A stretch of 11,593 nucleotides of DNA from Acidobacteriota bacterium (GTDB lineage Bacteria > Acidobacteriota > Vicinamibacteria > Vicinamibacterales > UBA8438). The DNA lies in NCBI GenBank assembly GCA_011523485.1, contig WTGR01000428.1:1-11593 (forward strand), written 5' to 3'. The notes beneath the pieces are model-generated. The model did not search any database. It was not told the DNA's origin and saw nothing but the letters and a program-made list of their open reading frames with translations. Shown here in pieces: positions 1 to 6,386 of the stretch. Made by a program: the position numbers and the translations under genes. The stretch's first letter is position 1. The number at the start of each line of letters is the position of its first letter.

Positions 1-619
1 GTCGCGCGAGTCGCTCCTCGACCACATCGACACCGAGCGGTACTTCCTGCTGCCCAACACCGCCGGCTGCTACACCGCGGACGACGCTATTCGCGCGGCG
101 CGGCTCGGTCGCGAGGCGGGGCTCTCGAACTGGGTGAAGCTGGAAGTGATCGGGGACGAGAAGACGCTCTTTCCCGACAACGAAGCGCTGGTGCAGGCCA
201 CCCGCGTGCTGGTCGGCGAGGGGTTCGTGGTCCTTCCCTACACGAACGACGACCCGGTCACCTGCCGCAAGCTGGAGGACGCCGGTGCCGCCGCCGTCAT
301 GCCGCTCGGCGCGCCGATCGGCTCCGGCCTCGGCGTGCAGAATCCGAACAACATCAGCCTCGTCAAGGAGGCGGCCGGCGTGCCGGTCATCGTCGACGCC
401 GGGGTCGGCACGGCCTCCGACGCCGCCGTCGCGATGGAGCTGGGCATCGACGGCGTGCTCATGAACACCGGCATCGCCGGCGCGGACGACCCGGTCGGCA
501 TGGCCGAGGCGATGAAGCTGGCGGTGCGGGCCGGCCGTCTGGCCCACCTCTCGGGTCGCATACCGCGCAAGCGGTACGCCACCGCCAGCAGTCCGCTGGA
601 GGGCGTGATCGGCAGTTAG
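1..619 (+). CDS. thiG: Thiazole synthase ThiG, 5'-truncated by the window edge
   Basis: ThiG forms the thiazole phosphate ring of thiamine from 1-deoxyxylulose 5-phosphate, dehydroglycine and the ThiS thiocarboxylate, in the cytoplasm. The reading frame is open from base 2 and gives 205 residues to the TAG at 617-619. About 60 N-terminal residues of the usual roughly 260 lie outside the window. Recognisable blocks are [33 protein letters not shown] (the Lys is the family's Schiff-base residue), [40 protein letters not shown], and the C-terminal [17 protein letters not shown]. These form the phosphate-binding end of the TIM barrel and the typical ThiG tail. GTG 134 is an internal codon, not the start. 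No other thiamine gene is visible, and the next gene, 22 bp downstream, is functionally unrelated. The identification is secure. Confidence 0.96.
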   Translation, partial: SRESLLDHIDTERYFLLPNTAGCYTADDAIRAARLGREAGLSNWVKLEVIGDEKTLFPDNEALVQATRVLVGEGFVVLPYTNDDPVTCRKLEDAGAAAVMPLGAPIGSGLGVQNPNNISLVKEAAGVPVIVDAGVGTASDAAVAMELGIDGVLMNTGIAGADDPVGMAEAMKLAVRAGRLAHLSGRIPRKRYATASSPLEGVIGS

Positions 620-641
620 CCCACGGTCGCCCCCCTTCCGC

Positions 642-2201
642 ATGGCCACCCGCATTGGCAGCAAGGACGATCTCGCGCGCTTGAAACGGGCGCGCGAAGC
701 CGCGGATCGCGCCTACAACGACGCCCTCACGCGGGTCGATCGCGCCCTGCCGCCGCGGCCCGCGCTGCCCGACCCGCCGCGCGCCTTCGATCAACGCCAG
801 CTCACCCCCGTCAACGAGGCTTGGCGTGTGGCGCCCGACGTCGAGCGCCTGCTCGGGACGGGGTGGAAGCGGCGCCTGCGCGCCTGGGTGTGGGACCTCG
901 TCGGCCCGATCGTGGAACGGCAACAGCACTTCAACGGGGTGCTCGTCGACCACCTCAACCGCACGGCGCCAGCGGAAACCGAGGGGCAGCAGGCCCTGAC
1001 CGCGGTCATTGCCGCGCTCGCCGAGCATACCGCCGCGCTGGAGGCCTTCCAGTCACGCCTCATTCAGTACGCGCAGCAGATTACGCCCTTCGTGGACACT
1101 AAGGTCGCGGGCGTATCCCCCGCCATGCTGAGCGCCCTGGACGACGGCCTCGGTGACGAGATGCGCCGGCGCGCCGAGGCGGCCGTCGCCCGCGAGCAAC
1201 GCTTCGCGCGCCAGGTCGACGAGCTACGGACCACGGTGGGGCAGGTGCAGCACGGCCTGCTCGCGATGCGCCGCCGGCTCGAGGGAGCCGCGACGGCAGA
1301 GACCGCGGCGGCAGAGGCCCCGACGGCAGAGACCGCGGCGGCAGCAGAGACCGCGGCAGCAGAGACCGCGGCGGCAGAGGCCGCGACAGGAGAAGCCGCG
1401 GCGGGCGAAACCGCGACGGGCGCGCCCTCCCCGACGAGCCAAGCCCCGGCCCGCGAAGCCGCCGGAACGAAGGCCGCGCTGGACGCCGCGACCGACGCCT
1501 ACGCCTACGTCGGTTTCGAAAACCTGTACCGCGGGTCGCGGGAAGAGATCCGCAGCCGGCTGGCCGAATATCTGCCGCTGTTCGCCGGCGCGTCCGACGT
1601 GCTCGACATCGGCTGCGGGCGGGGAGAGTTTCTCGACCTGCTGCGCGAGCAGGACGTCGGGGCGCGCGGCGTCGACGTCAACGCCGAGATGATCGAAGAG
1701 TGCCGCGCGCGCGGCCTCGACGCGAGCGCCGGCGACGCCCTCGCGTATCTCGACGCCCTGGAGGACGAATCGCTGGGGGGGCTGTTCGCCGCCCAGGTGG
1801 TCGAGCACCTGCAGCCGGACTACCTCGTGCGCCTGCTCAACGTGGCCGGCCGCAAGCTCCGGCCCGGCGCCCGCATCGTCCTGGAGACCGTCAATCCGCG
1901 CTGCTGGTTCGCCTTCTTCGACGCCTACATCCGCGACATCACCCACGTGCGCCCGCTGCACCCCGACACGCTGACCTACCTGCTCGGCGCCAGCGGCTTC
2001 CAGCGCACGACCGTCCGCTACCTCATGCCGTATCCGGACGACGGCAAGCTGCAGCGCATCCCGTTGCCGGACGGCCCCGGGACCGCCGACGCGGATCCCG
2101 CGCTGTCAGCGGCCGTCGAGACCTTCAACGGCAACGTCGACAAGCTGAACGACCTGCTGTTCACGCACCTGGACTACGCCGCCATCGGGGAACGCATCTA
2201 G
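642..2201 (+). CDS. Class I SAM-dependent methyltransferase with helical N-terminal region (glycan-locus type)
   Basis: This is a 519-residue protein. Residues 1-215 are helical and charged, and include the segment QQHFNGVLVDHLNR (about residues 89-102), which I associate with methyltransferases of polysaccharide and O-antigen loci. Residues 217-260 are an Ala/Glu/Thr low-complexity linker. The catalytic domain follows: a YVGFENLYRG lead-in, motif I VLDIGCGRGEF (320-330), a GVDVNAEM acidic strand that should bind the ribose of AdoMet, AAQVVEHL (E388-H389), KLRPGARIVLETVNP, and DITHVRPLHPDTLTYLL. It should transfer a methyl group from AdoMet, probably to a sugar or sugar phosphate, but the substrate is unknown. 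The start is the ATG at 642, 22 bp after thiG, with no clear Shine-Dalgarno sequence. The last 26 codons recur at 3071-3151. Confidence 0.88.
   Translation: MATRIGSKDDLARLKRAREAADRAYNDALTRVDRALPPRPALPDPPRAFDQRQLTPVNEAWRVAPDVERLLGTGWKRRLRAWVWDLVGPIVERQQHFNGVLVDHLNRTAPAETEGQQALTAVIAALAEHTAALEAFQSRLIQYAQQITPFVDTKVAGVSPAMLSALDDGLGDEMRRRAEAAVAREQRFARQVDELRTTVGQVQHGLLAMRRRLEGAATAETAAAEAPTAETAAAAETAAAETAAAEAATGEAAAGETATGAPSPTSQAPAREAAGTKAALDAATDAYAYVGFENLYRGSREEIRSRLAEYLPLFAGASDVLDIGCGRGEFLDLLREQDVGARGVDVNAEMIEECRARGLDASAGDALAYLDALEDESLGGLFAAQVVEHLQPDYLVRLLNVAGRKLRPGARIVLETVNPRCWFAFFDAYIRDITHVRPLHPDTLTYLLGASGFQRTTVRYLMPYPDDGKLQRIPLPDGPGTADADPALSAAVETFNGNVDKLNDLLFTHLDYAAIGERI
1291..1412 (+). repeat. 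GC-rich imperfect tandem repeat encoding an Ala/Glu/Thr linker
   Basis: A unit beginning CGACGGCAGAGACCGCGGCG occurs at 1291 and again at 1321, a 30-bp period, followed by shorter degenerate units of the form gcagagaccgcggcg. It encodes a run of AETAAAEA-like units between the helical part and the catalytic domain of the methyltransferase. Most visible units are multiples of three, so copy-number change would alter linker length rather than frame. Confidence 0.8.
2121..2201 (+). repeat. 81-bp direct repeat, copy 1 (methyltransferase 3' end)
   Basis: The last 26 codons and stop of the methyltransferase gene match 3071-3151 at 77 of 81 positions, offset by exactly 950 bp. The match stops at the stop codon; the flanking DNA beyond it is unrelated. 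Confidence 0.95.
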
Positions 2202-2338
2202 GGCCGCGTCGTCCAGCTCGTCCGGCAACGGCCAGCTCAGCCCGCTTTGCGCCGCCCTCTGCAAAACAGCGATTGACCGTTCCCACCCGCGATGCGCCCG
2301 AATCGCCGGGGTTCAGGGCAATGACGCGGAGCCGACCG

Positions 2339-2459
2339 TGCTAGGAGTCTGCGCCGTGGAACGAATTCTGGCATGATCGACCCCTTCATGTGGTGGTTTA
2401 GAATCGCCTGAACCACTACATATTGGGGCGAAAATTTCCTGCGGCGCAGACTCCTAGCA
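2339..2459. mobile_element. 121-bp MITE-like palindromic element with 18-bp perfect inverted ends
   Basis: TGCTAGGAGTCTGCGCCG at 2339-2356 is perfectly reverse-complemented at 2442-2459. Inside lies a second imperfect stem, TGTGGTGGTTTA (2389-2400) against TGAACCACTACA (2409-2420), 10 of 12 paired around an 8-nt loop, with weaker pairing continuing outward. The element is richer in A and T than its surroundings and has no room for a transposase. CTAG lies at 2341-2344 and 2454-2457, and the outermost bases would rejoin as TGCTAGCA. This fits a 109-bp element (2345-2453) with 12-bp ends inserted in a palindromic target and duplicating CTAG. Non-autonomous insertion is an inference; a long bidirectional terminator after the methyltransferase gene is the alternative. 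The 137 bp between that gene and the element show nothing else. Confidence 0.6.
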
Positions 2460-2481
2460 TCCGAATCGGAAGGTGAGTCGA

Positions 2482-2859
2482 ATGGAACAGTTGATCCCAT
2501 GGCTGACGCCGGCTCTGATACTCGGACTGTTCGGATGGTTGCGGTCCGACATCCGCAGCCTGCGCCAGGACGTCAACAAGCGTGTCGACGACCTGAAGAC
2601 CGACGTCAGGAAAAGCATCGACGATCTGAAGACCGACGTGAGCAACCGCTTCGACGCCCTGAAGACCGACGTGAACCACCGCTTCGACGACACGCACAAG
2701 CGGTTGGAGAATCTGAACGCGGAGATGAACCAGCGGTTCGACCAGGTCAACCGCGAGCTGGGCGAGAACCGCGAACGGATGGCCAAACTCGACGATCCGT
2801 TCCGCACGTTCCGCGAGTGGGGTACCAAAGCGGACGCCGAGGCGTATGCTGACCTTTGA
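2482..2859 (+). CDS. Small membrane-anchored 11-residue-repeat coiled-coil protein
   Basis: This is a 125-residue protein of unknown function. Residues 4-20 (LIPWLTPALILGLFGWL) form one membrane segment. Residues 21-103 are an uninterrupted charged helix built on an 11-residue repeat (VNKRVDDLKTD, VRKSIDDLKTD, VSNRFDALKTD, VNHRFDDTHKR), which suggests a hendecad coiled coil projecting from the membrane. I chose ATG 2482 because GGAAGG at 2468-2473 lies 8 nt upstream; GTG 2473 would leave no spacing. The tail FREWGTKADAEAYADL is not coiled coil and resembles the C-terminus of some small type II antitoxins. It overlaps the ATG of the MazF-like fragment by 14 bp, the arrangement seen in antitoxin-toxin pairs. 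The gene may therefore be a fusion made when a toxin-antitoxin locus was disrupted; this last point is weak. Confidence 0.7.
   Translation: MEQLIPWLTPALILGLFGWLRSDIRSLRQDVNKRVDDLKTDVRKSIDDLKTDVSNRFDALKTDVNHRFDDTHKRLENLNAEMNQRFDQVNRELGENRERMAKLDDPFRTFREWGTKADAEAYADL
2572..2703 (+). repeat. Four 33-bp tandem units encoding 11-residue coiled-coil repeats
   Basis: Units start at 2572, 2605, 2638 and 2671. The first three share the core CTGAAGACCGACGT near the unit end and the residues DLKTD or ALKTD followed by Val; the fourth has diverged. The 33-bp period keeps the frame. Confidence 0.8.
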
Positions 2860-3019
2860 GCAGGATCTCGCTCAGGCCGGGCTACCCGCTCCTTCGGTCA
2901 TCCGCACCGCCAAGATCGCCACCATCGAGTCGTCTGACGCGCGCCGGCTCGGCCGCATTGCGGCCGCTCAGCGCCGGCAGGTCATCCGCCGGGTGGTCCG
3001 CATGCTCGGCGTCCGATGA
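2846..3019 (+). pseudogene. C-terminal fragment of a PemK/MazF-like toxin
   Basis: A 57-residue reading frame from ATG 2846 to TGA 3017-3019. Its middle, AGLPAPSVIRTAKIATIE, followed by ARRLGRI and a helical end AAQRRQVIRRVVRMLGV, matches the C-terminal half of PemK/MazF-family endoribonucleases, which typically read GLxxPSxxRxxKIATl, then LGxL, then a final helix. Family members are about 105-120 residues. The N-terminal half that carries the RNA-binding strands and catalytic Arg is absent, so this should not be an active toxin by itself. The ATG overlaps the stop of the preceding coiled-coil gene. The fragment ends where the methyltransferase-like remnant begins, so the junctions look like deletion endpoints. 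Assignment rests on motif resemblance only. Confidence 0.5.
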
Positions 3020-3028
3020 TCCGGCTGA

Positions 3029-3151
3029 GGCCGCCGATCCGCGGGTCCCGCCTCGCCCGCCGCCACCACCACCTTCAACGGCAACGTCGACAAGCTGAAC
3101 GACCTGCTGTTCACGCACTTGGACTACGCCGCCATCGGCGAGCGCGTCTAG
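3029..3151 (+). pseudogene. Remnant of a second methyltransferase gene (3' end only)
   Basis: Bases 3071-3151 encode TFNGNVDKLNDLLFTHLDYA and six more residues to a TAG stop, the same C-terminus as the gene ending at 2201. Only the last residue differs (Val for Ile). Just upstream, ADPRVPP in a shifted frame recalls ADADPALS of the intact gene, so the relation may extend to about 3016 with an indel. The frame is open only from 3029, with no start codon or catalytic domain. It looks like the surviving end of a tandem paralogue. Confidence 0.75.
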
Positions 3152-3183
3152 ACCTGGTATGGGATGACGCTTCGGTCGGCGGC

Positions 3184-3471
3184 TCAGCTCACCGGAGTAA
3201 CCGGGAACAGCCAGCGCAGCAGGCCCAGCATCACCCCGAGCGCCGTGAGGAACCGCCACGTCTGGCCGTTGATCGCCTTCTGGAACTCAACCCGCAGTTC
3301 GCTGGTCTGCTTGTCCATGGCAGCCTTGAGATCGTCCTTGGTCGCCAAGTTCACGGTCGCTATGGCGTCGGCCCTCACGATCGCGTCCGCCTGCTGCTGG
3401 TCGAACCCGTGCTCCCGCAGTTCCGCGGCCGCCTGTTGCGTGTCGAACGGTGGGAGATCCGGCAACGTCAT
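3184..3471 (-). CDS. DUF1640-type (CCDC90-like) small coiled-coil membrane protein
   Basis: A 95-residue protein with the usual order of bacterial DUF1640 proteins. First comes an FDT-type head with a helix-turn segment (FDTQQAAAELREHGFDQQQA, residues 9-28, then DAIV). Next is LATKDDL (about 42-48) opening a short coiled coil. A C-terminal hydrophobic segment (about 73-90, FLTALGVMLGLLRWLF) should be the membrane anchor. The biochemical role of the bacterial members is not established. ATG 3469-3471 is the natural start, with no good Shine-Dalgarno sequence. A promoter-like motif lies so close upstream that a leaderless transcript is possible. It is the only minus-strand gene among the small plus-strand genes here and lies between the methyltransferase remnant and a further coiled-coil gene. 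Confidence 0.75.
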   Translation of the reverse strand: MTLPDLPPFDTQQAAAELREHGFDQQQADAIVRADAIATVNLATKDDLKAAMDKQTSELRVEFQKAINGQTWRFLTALGVMLGLLRWLFPVTPVS

Positions 3472-3479
3472 GAGCCGAG

Positions 3480-3510
3480 TGTATCACCCATCTCCACCGG
3501 ATCCTGTCAG
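3480..3510 (-). promoter_or_regulatory. Possible leaderless promoter for the DUF1640-type gene
   Basis: Read on the minus strand, CTGACA (3505-3510) resembles a -35 box and GATACA (3480-3485) a -10 box, with a long 19-nt spacer (18 nt if TGATAC is used). The -10 box ends 8 nt before the ATG, so transcription would begin at or next to the start codon. Weak motif evidence only. Confidence 0.25.
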
Positions 3511-3684
3511 CCCGGCCGCCGGGTCGTCCGTCAGGCAGTCGAACGTGCTGCCCAGCGCCTCGACCGATCACGAAGCGATGTCGGCTGTCCGCTCGGCAAT
3601 CACGTCACGCGCGAAGGATGCGGGGCGCCTCGGCGACGACGCTGGCTTGCGCCGCGGGATGCTCGTGATAACGTGAAGAGAAGA

Positions 3685-3954
3685 ATGAACGAAACTACTA
3701 TTGTCGTGTCCATCGTCGGAACGGGAATCGGCGTGACGGCCGTCGTCGTCAGCGTTATCGCGATCGTCGCCAATGGGATCAACAGCCGCCTGAACACCAT
3801 GAACGCCCGGATCGAGGCGCTCCGCAGCGACATGCGCGACGATCATCACGGATTGGATACCCGCCTCCGCAACGTTGAGATCGAGTTCGGCAAAGTCGGA
3901 CAACGACTCGAAACACTGGAGCGAGCCGTTCTTCCCCAGGCCCCCCCGGCTTGA
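3685..3954 (+). CDS. Small N-terminally membrane-anchored coiled-coil protein
   Basis: An 89-residue protein of unknown function. Residues 5-30 (TIVVSIVGTGIGVTAVVVSV onward) form a strongly hydrophobic membrane helix. Residues 31-82 are a charged heptad-like helix (LNTMNARIEALRSDM, LDTRLRNVEIEFGKVGQRLE), and a short Pro/Ala tail follows. This resembles many small hypothetical coiled-coil membrane proteins and is loosely like XhlA-type proteins, with no motif specific enough to name a family. ATG 3685 is supported by the purine-rich GAAGAGAAG just upstream. The gene converges with the exosortase operon, leaving 42 bp between stops and no obvious terminator hairpin. Confidence 0.7.
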   Translation: MNETTIVVSIVGTGIGVTAVVVSVIAIVANGINSRLNTMNARIEALRSDMRDDHHGLDTRLRNVEIEFGKVGQRLETLERAVLPQAPPA

Positions 3955-3996
3955 ACCGCGGCCACGCTGCCCACTTGGCGGGTGATACGCGCGCCC

Positions 3997-5514
3997 TCAA
4001 CCGGCCTGCGGCAGCGCGCGCGGCGGAACCGGCGACACGTCGATGACCTCGCGGCGCGCCGGGCGGGTGAGCCACCAGACGACGGCGGCGGGCAGAACGA
4101 GGGCCCAGCCCCGGATCAGGCCGACGTGCGGGTTGAAGCCATAGCGATGGGCGAGCTCGCCGACCGCCACGCCCAGCGCCGCCTGCGCGAGGACCACGCC
4201 GCCGAGCCCGAGCAGGGCGCGCCGCCACGATCGGCCGCCGCCGGCCACCGCGATCCAGAGCGCGGTGAACAGGCCGACCTGGAAGGCCGGCAGGATCGCC
4301 CACGCGCCCTGGTCGTCGGCGAAGGCGTGGACCGCGCGGCCGCCGAGGGCCTCCAGGCCCGCCGTGGCGCCGCCCGCGGCCGCACCGAGAACCGGCGCCG
4401 CGGCGAACGCGGCCACCGCACCCAGTGCGATAGCCACACCCGCGCGCGCCGCGCCGCGCCGCGCCGCGCCGGCCGTCGCGAACGCCGCCGCGGCGACCAG
4501 CAGGACGGCGACCAGCGTCTGCGAGAAGGCGTGGATGGCCGTCACGTACGACCCCACGACCGCGGCCGGAACGGCCAGCACCAGCAGGCGCGAGACGCCG
4601 AGCGCGAAGAAGACGGCCGGCGCCGCCACGAGCATCGCCGTCCGGCGCTTCCAGCCCAGGGGCGCGGCGAGGGCGCCGGCCACGTAGAGCGGGATGAGCG
4701 GGGTGAAGATGCACTCCTGCGTGACGACGAAGGCCCCGTGCCGGGTGAAGATGAGCGCCTCGTGCACGATCGCCCGCGTGCCCGCCGCACTCAGGATGGC
4801 CCCGCCGGTCACGGCGATCCACCCGGCGATCACGTCGACGGCCGGGCTCTGGTAGAAGAACGGGGCGGTGGCGAAGTAGGCCACCACGAGCAGCGCCGCC
4901 AGCAGCAGGAAGCGCCGCGCCGCGGGGCCGAGGACCGCGTCGCCGGGCAGCGCGCCGGCCGCCGCCCCGCCGCCGGGGCCGCCGTCCGCGGCAGTCCCCT
5001 GCCGGCCCATCCAGGCGTAGACGAACCCGGCCGCCGCCAGAATCAGGATGCCGGGCCAGATGTAGATGTGCAGCAGCTCGAGCAGCGCCCGGTCCTCGGC
5101 CACCAGCGACAGGTTGCCGAGCCGGACGACGTTCAGGGCGGTGATGACGGTCAGGCCGACCGCGGCCCCGCGCAGCCGCGCCCGCCAGGTGGCGGGGTAC
5201 GCGAGGATCGCCCCGGCGCACAGCGCCATCGGGTCGCCGCCGCTGCAGCTCGCGTCGGCGTAGACGAGGTCGGACGGCGCGCCGGTGAGCTGGTCGGCCA
5301 CCCCCTGCTGAAGCTGCGCGAACGGCGTCAGAAGCGTCCGCTCCACCCACGCCAGCCGCATCAGGCCGAACAGCCCGACGAACCAGGCGCCGGTGACCAG
5401 CGTGAACCGGAGCATGCCGTCCGACGCCGGTCCGGCCGGCGCGGGCTCGGGCGGCTTCCCGGCAGCCGAAGATCCCGACGCCGCCACTGGGGCCGGTGTG
5501 TTCTCTGCGTCCAT
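3997..5514 (-). CDS. Exosortase/archaeosortase-family protein with two catalytic-type domains
   Basis: A 505-residue polytopic inner-membrane protein. Exosortases are transpeptidase-like enzymes that cut C-terminal PEP-CTERM-type sorting signals using Cys, Arg and His. The first half has C90 in ASCSGGDPMALC, R131 in NVVRLGNL and H149 in LLHIYIWPG. The second half has C268 in VTQECIFTPL, R309 in GVSRLLVL and H328 in AIHAFSQ, after the family-like lead-in VDVIAGWIAVTGGAILSAAG. Cys-to-Arg spacing is 41 residues in both; Arg-to-His is 18 and 19. Residues 350-505 add further membrane segments and the motif GFNPHVGLIRG. Single-domain exosortases are usually about 180-300 residues, so this looks like a duplication or fusion. 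The second set is the less canonical (no CSG), so it could be non-catalytic. ATG 5514 overlaps the methyltransferase stop as TGATG, implying translational coupling. The proline/alanine-rich first 30 residues should be cytoplasmic. Confidence 0.82.
   Translation of the reverse strand: MDAENTPAPVAASGSSAAGKPPEPAPAGPASDGMLRFTLVTGAWFVGLFGLMRLAWVERTLLTPFAQLQQGVADQLTGAPSDLVYADASCSGGDPMALCAGAILAYPATWRARLRGAAVGLTVITALNVVRLGNLSLVAEDRALLELLHIYIWPGILILAAAGFVYAWMGRQGTAADGGPGGGAAAGALPGDAVLGPAARRFLLLAALLVVAYFATAPFFYQSPAVDVIAGWIAVTGGAILSAAGTRAIVHEALIFTRHGAFVVTQECIFTPLIPLYVAGALAAPLGWKRRTAMLVAAPAVFFALGVSRLLVLAVPAAVVGSYVTAIHAFSQTLVAVLLVAAAAFATAGAARRGAARAGVAIALGAVAAFAAAPVLGAAAGGATAGLEALGGRAVHAFADDQGAWAILPAFQVGLFTALWIAVAGGGRSWRRALLGLGGVVLAQAALGVAVGELAHRYGFNPHVGLIRGWALVLPAAVVWWLTRPARREVIDVSPVPPRALPQAG
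4446..4470. repeat. Pentanucleotide tandem repeat (GCGCC)x5 inside the exosortase gene
   Basis: Five exact copies of GCGCC lie at codons about 348-357, after the second Cys-Arg-His set and before the C-terminal membrane region. The unit is not a multiple of three, so gain or loss of one unit would shift the frame and remove the C-terminal part. Confidence 0.85.
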
Positions 5515-6386
5515 CAGGCCGCTCCTTCCCCGGCGGGCGGTTCCGCCGCCCGCGCCCCGGCCGCCTCGTCCGCGGCCGGCCGCACCGCGACCGTCGCCAG
5601 CAGGTAGCCGTGCCGCCGCAGCCACGGCCAGCGGCGCGACGCCAAGTCGAACGGCGCGCACAGGGCGCCCGTCAACCGGCCGAGCGGCCGGAGCCACGTG
5701 TGGCAGGCGAGGTCGAGCATCCGCAGCCAGCCCGGTATGAACAGGATACCGGTCTCGGCGGTCACCGTAAAGCCGGCCCGCTCCAGCATCCGGCGGAAGA
5801 CGGGCCGCGCGTACGACTTCTCGAAGCCGTAGTCGTAGAGGCCCAGGTGGTAGAGCGCCGCCACCAGCGCCGGGCGCAGGAACGGGTCGCGGCGGTTCGG
5901 AACGCCGATGACGGCCCGGCCGCCGGGGCGCAGCACGCGGAAGATCTCGCGCAGCGCGCCGTCGGTGTCGTCGAAGTGCTCGACGGTCCCCATCGAGTAG
6001 ATCGCGTCGAAGCTGCCGGAGCGGAACGGCAGCGTCCGGACGTCGCCGCGCACGCCGCCCAGGGCCAGCCCGTCCGCGGCGAAGCCGGCGCGGGCGTCGG
6101 CGACGATGGCGCCCGAGATGTCCACCCCGAACGCGTGCGCGCCGCGCCCCGCGGCCCAGCGCAGGATGCGGGTGTTCCGCGCCTCGTCCCAGAGGTCGGT
6201 CTTCAGCACCCGGCGGCCGGCCAGGTCGGGCAGGTGCGTGCACAGCAGCCACTCCTCGTCCGCGCGGTACTGCGCGGTGGAGCGGGCGCCGCCCAGATCG
6301 GGGAAGTTGTTGCCGACGTCGGCCCAGAACCCGCGGTAGCGCGCCTCGCTGTCGGCGTCGCCCGCTGCTATCGGCGCCCTACGCAC
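5514..6386 (-). CDS. Class I SAM-dependent methyltransferase with non-canonical motif I
   Basis: A 290-residue protein from GTG 6386, which overlaps the stop of the decarboxylase-like gene by 8 bp (GTGCGTAG). There is no ATG or GTG between it and the first conserved residues (ARYRGFW, about 15-21). The usual glycine-rich VLDxGCGxG is replaced by VLKTDLWDEARNT (60-72), a variant I recall from a family reading LKTDLFDEA. The rest is orthodox: GVDIS (87-91), GDVRTLPFRSGSFDAIYSMG (114-133), TVEHF (134-138), EIFRVLRPGGRAVIGVPN, then FRRMLERAGFTV. It probably methylates a glycan or lipid-linked intermediate at the membrane, as the C-terminal third has hydrophobic stretches; the substrate is unknown. 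Its stop overlaps the exosortase ATG by one base, so the two are probably made together. Confidence 0.82.
   Translation of the reverse strand: MRRAPIAAGDADSEARYRGFWADVGNNFPDLGGARSTAQYRADEEWLLCTHLPDLAGRRVLKTDLWDEARNTRILRWAAGRGAHAFGVDISGAIVADARAGFAADGLALGGVRGDVRTLPFRSGSFDAIYSMGTVEHFDDTDGALREIFRVLRPGGRAVIGVPNRRDPFLRPALVAALYHLGLYDYGFEKSYARPVFRRMLERAGFTVTAETGILFIPGWLRMLDLACHTWLRPLGRLTGALCAPFDLASRRWPWLRRHGYLLATVAVRPAADEAAGARAAEPPAGEGAA

Noticed and set aside
2856..3098. 80-residue plus-strand frame rich in Arg, Ser and Pro
   Set aside because: It overlaps the MazF-like fragment in another frame and reads the methyltransferase remnant out of frame.
3568..3903. Minus-strand frames opposite the small coiled-coil gene at 3685
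   Set aside because: The plus strand has a good ribosome binding site, a membrane helix and a coiled coil; the minus frames show no such pattern.
3982..5607. 541-residue plus-strand reading frame opposite the exosortase gene
   Set aside because: Arg-rich and motif-free; the minus strand has exosortase motifs and membrane helices.
5515..6252. N-terminal extension of the exosortase frame through the methyltransferase gene
   Set aside because: The extension is Arg/Ala/Gly-rich and out of frame with the methyltransferase; ATG 5514 coupled by TGATG is the sensible start.
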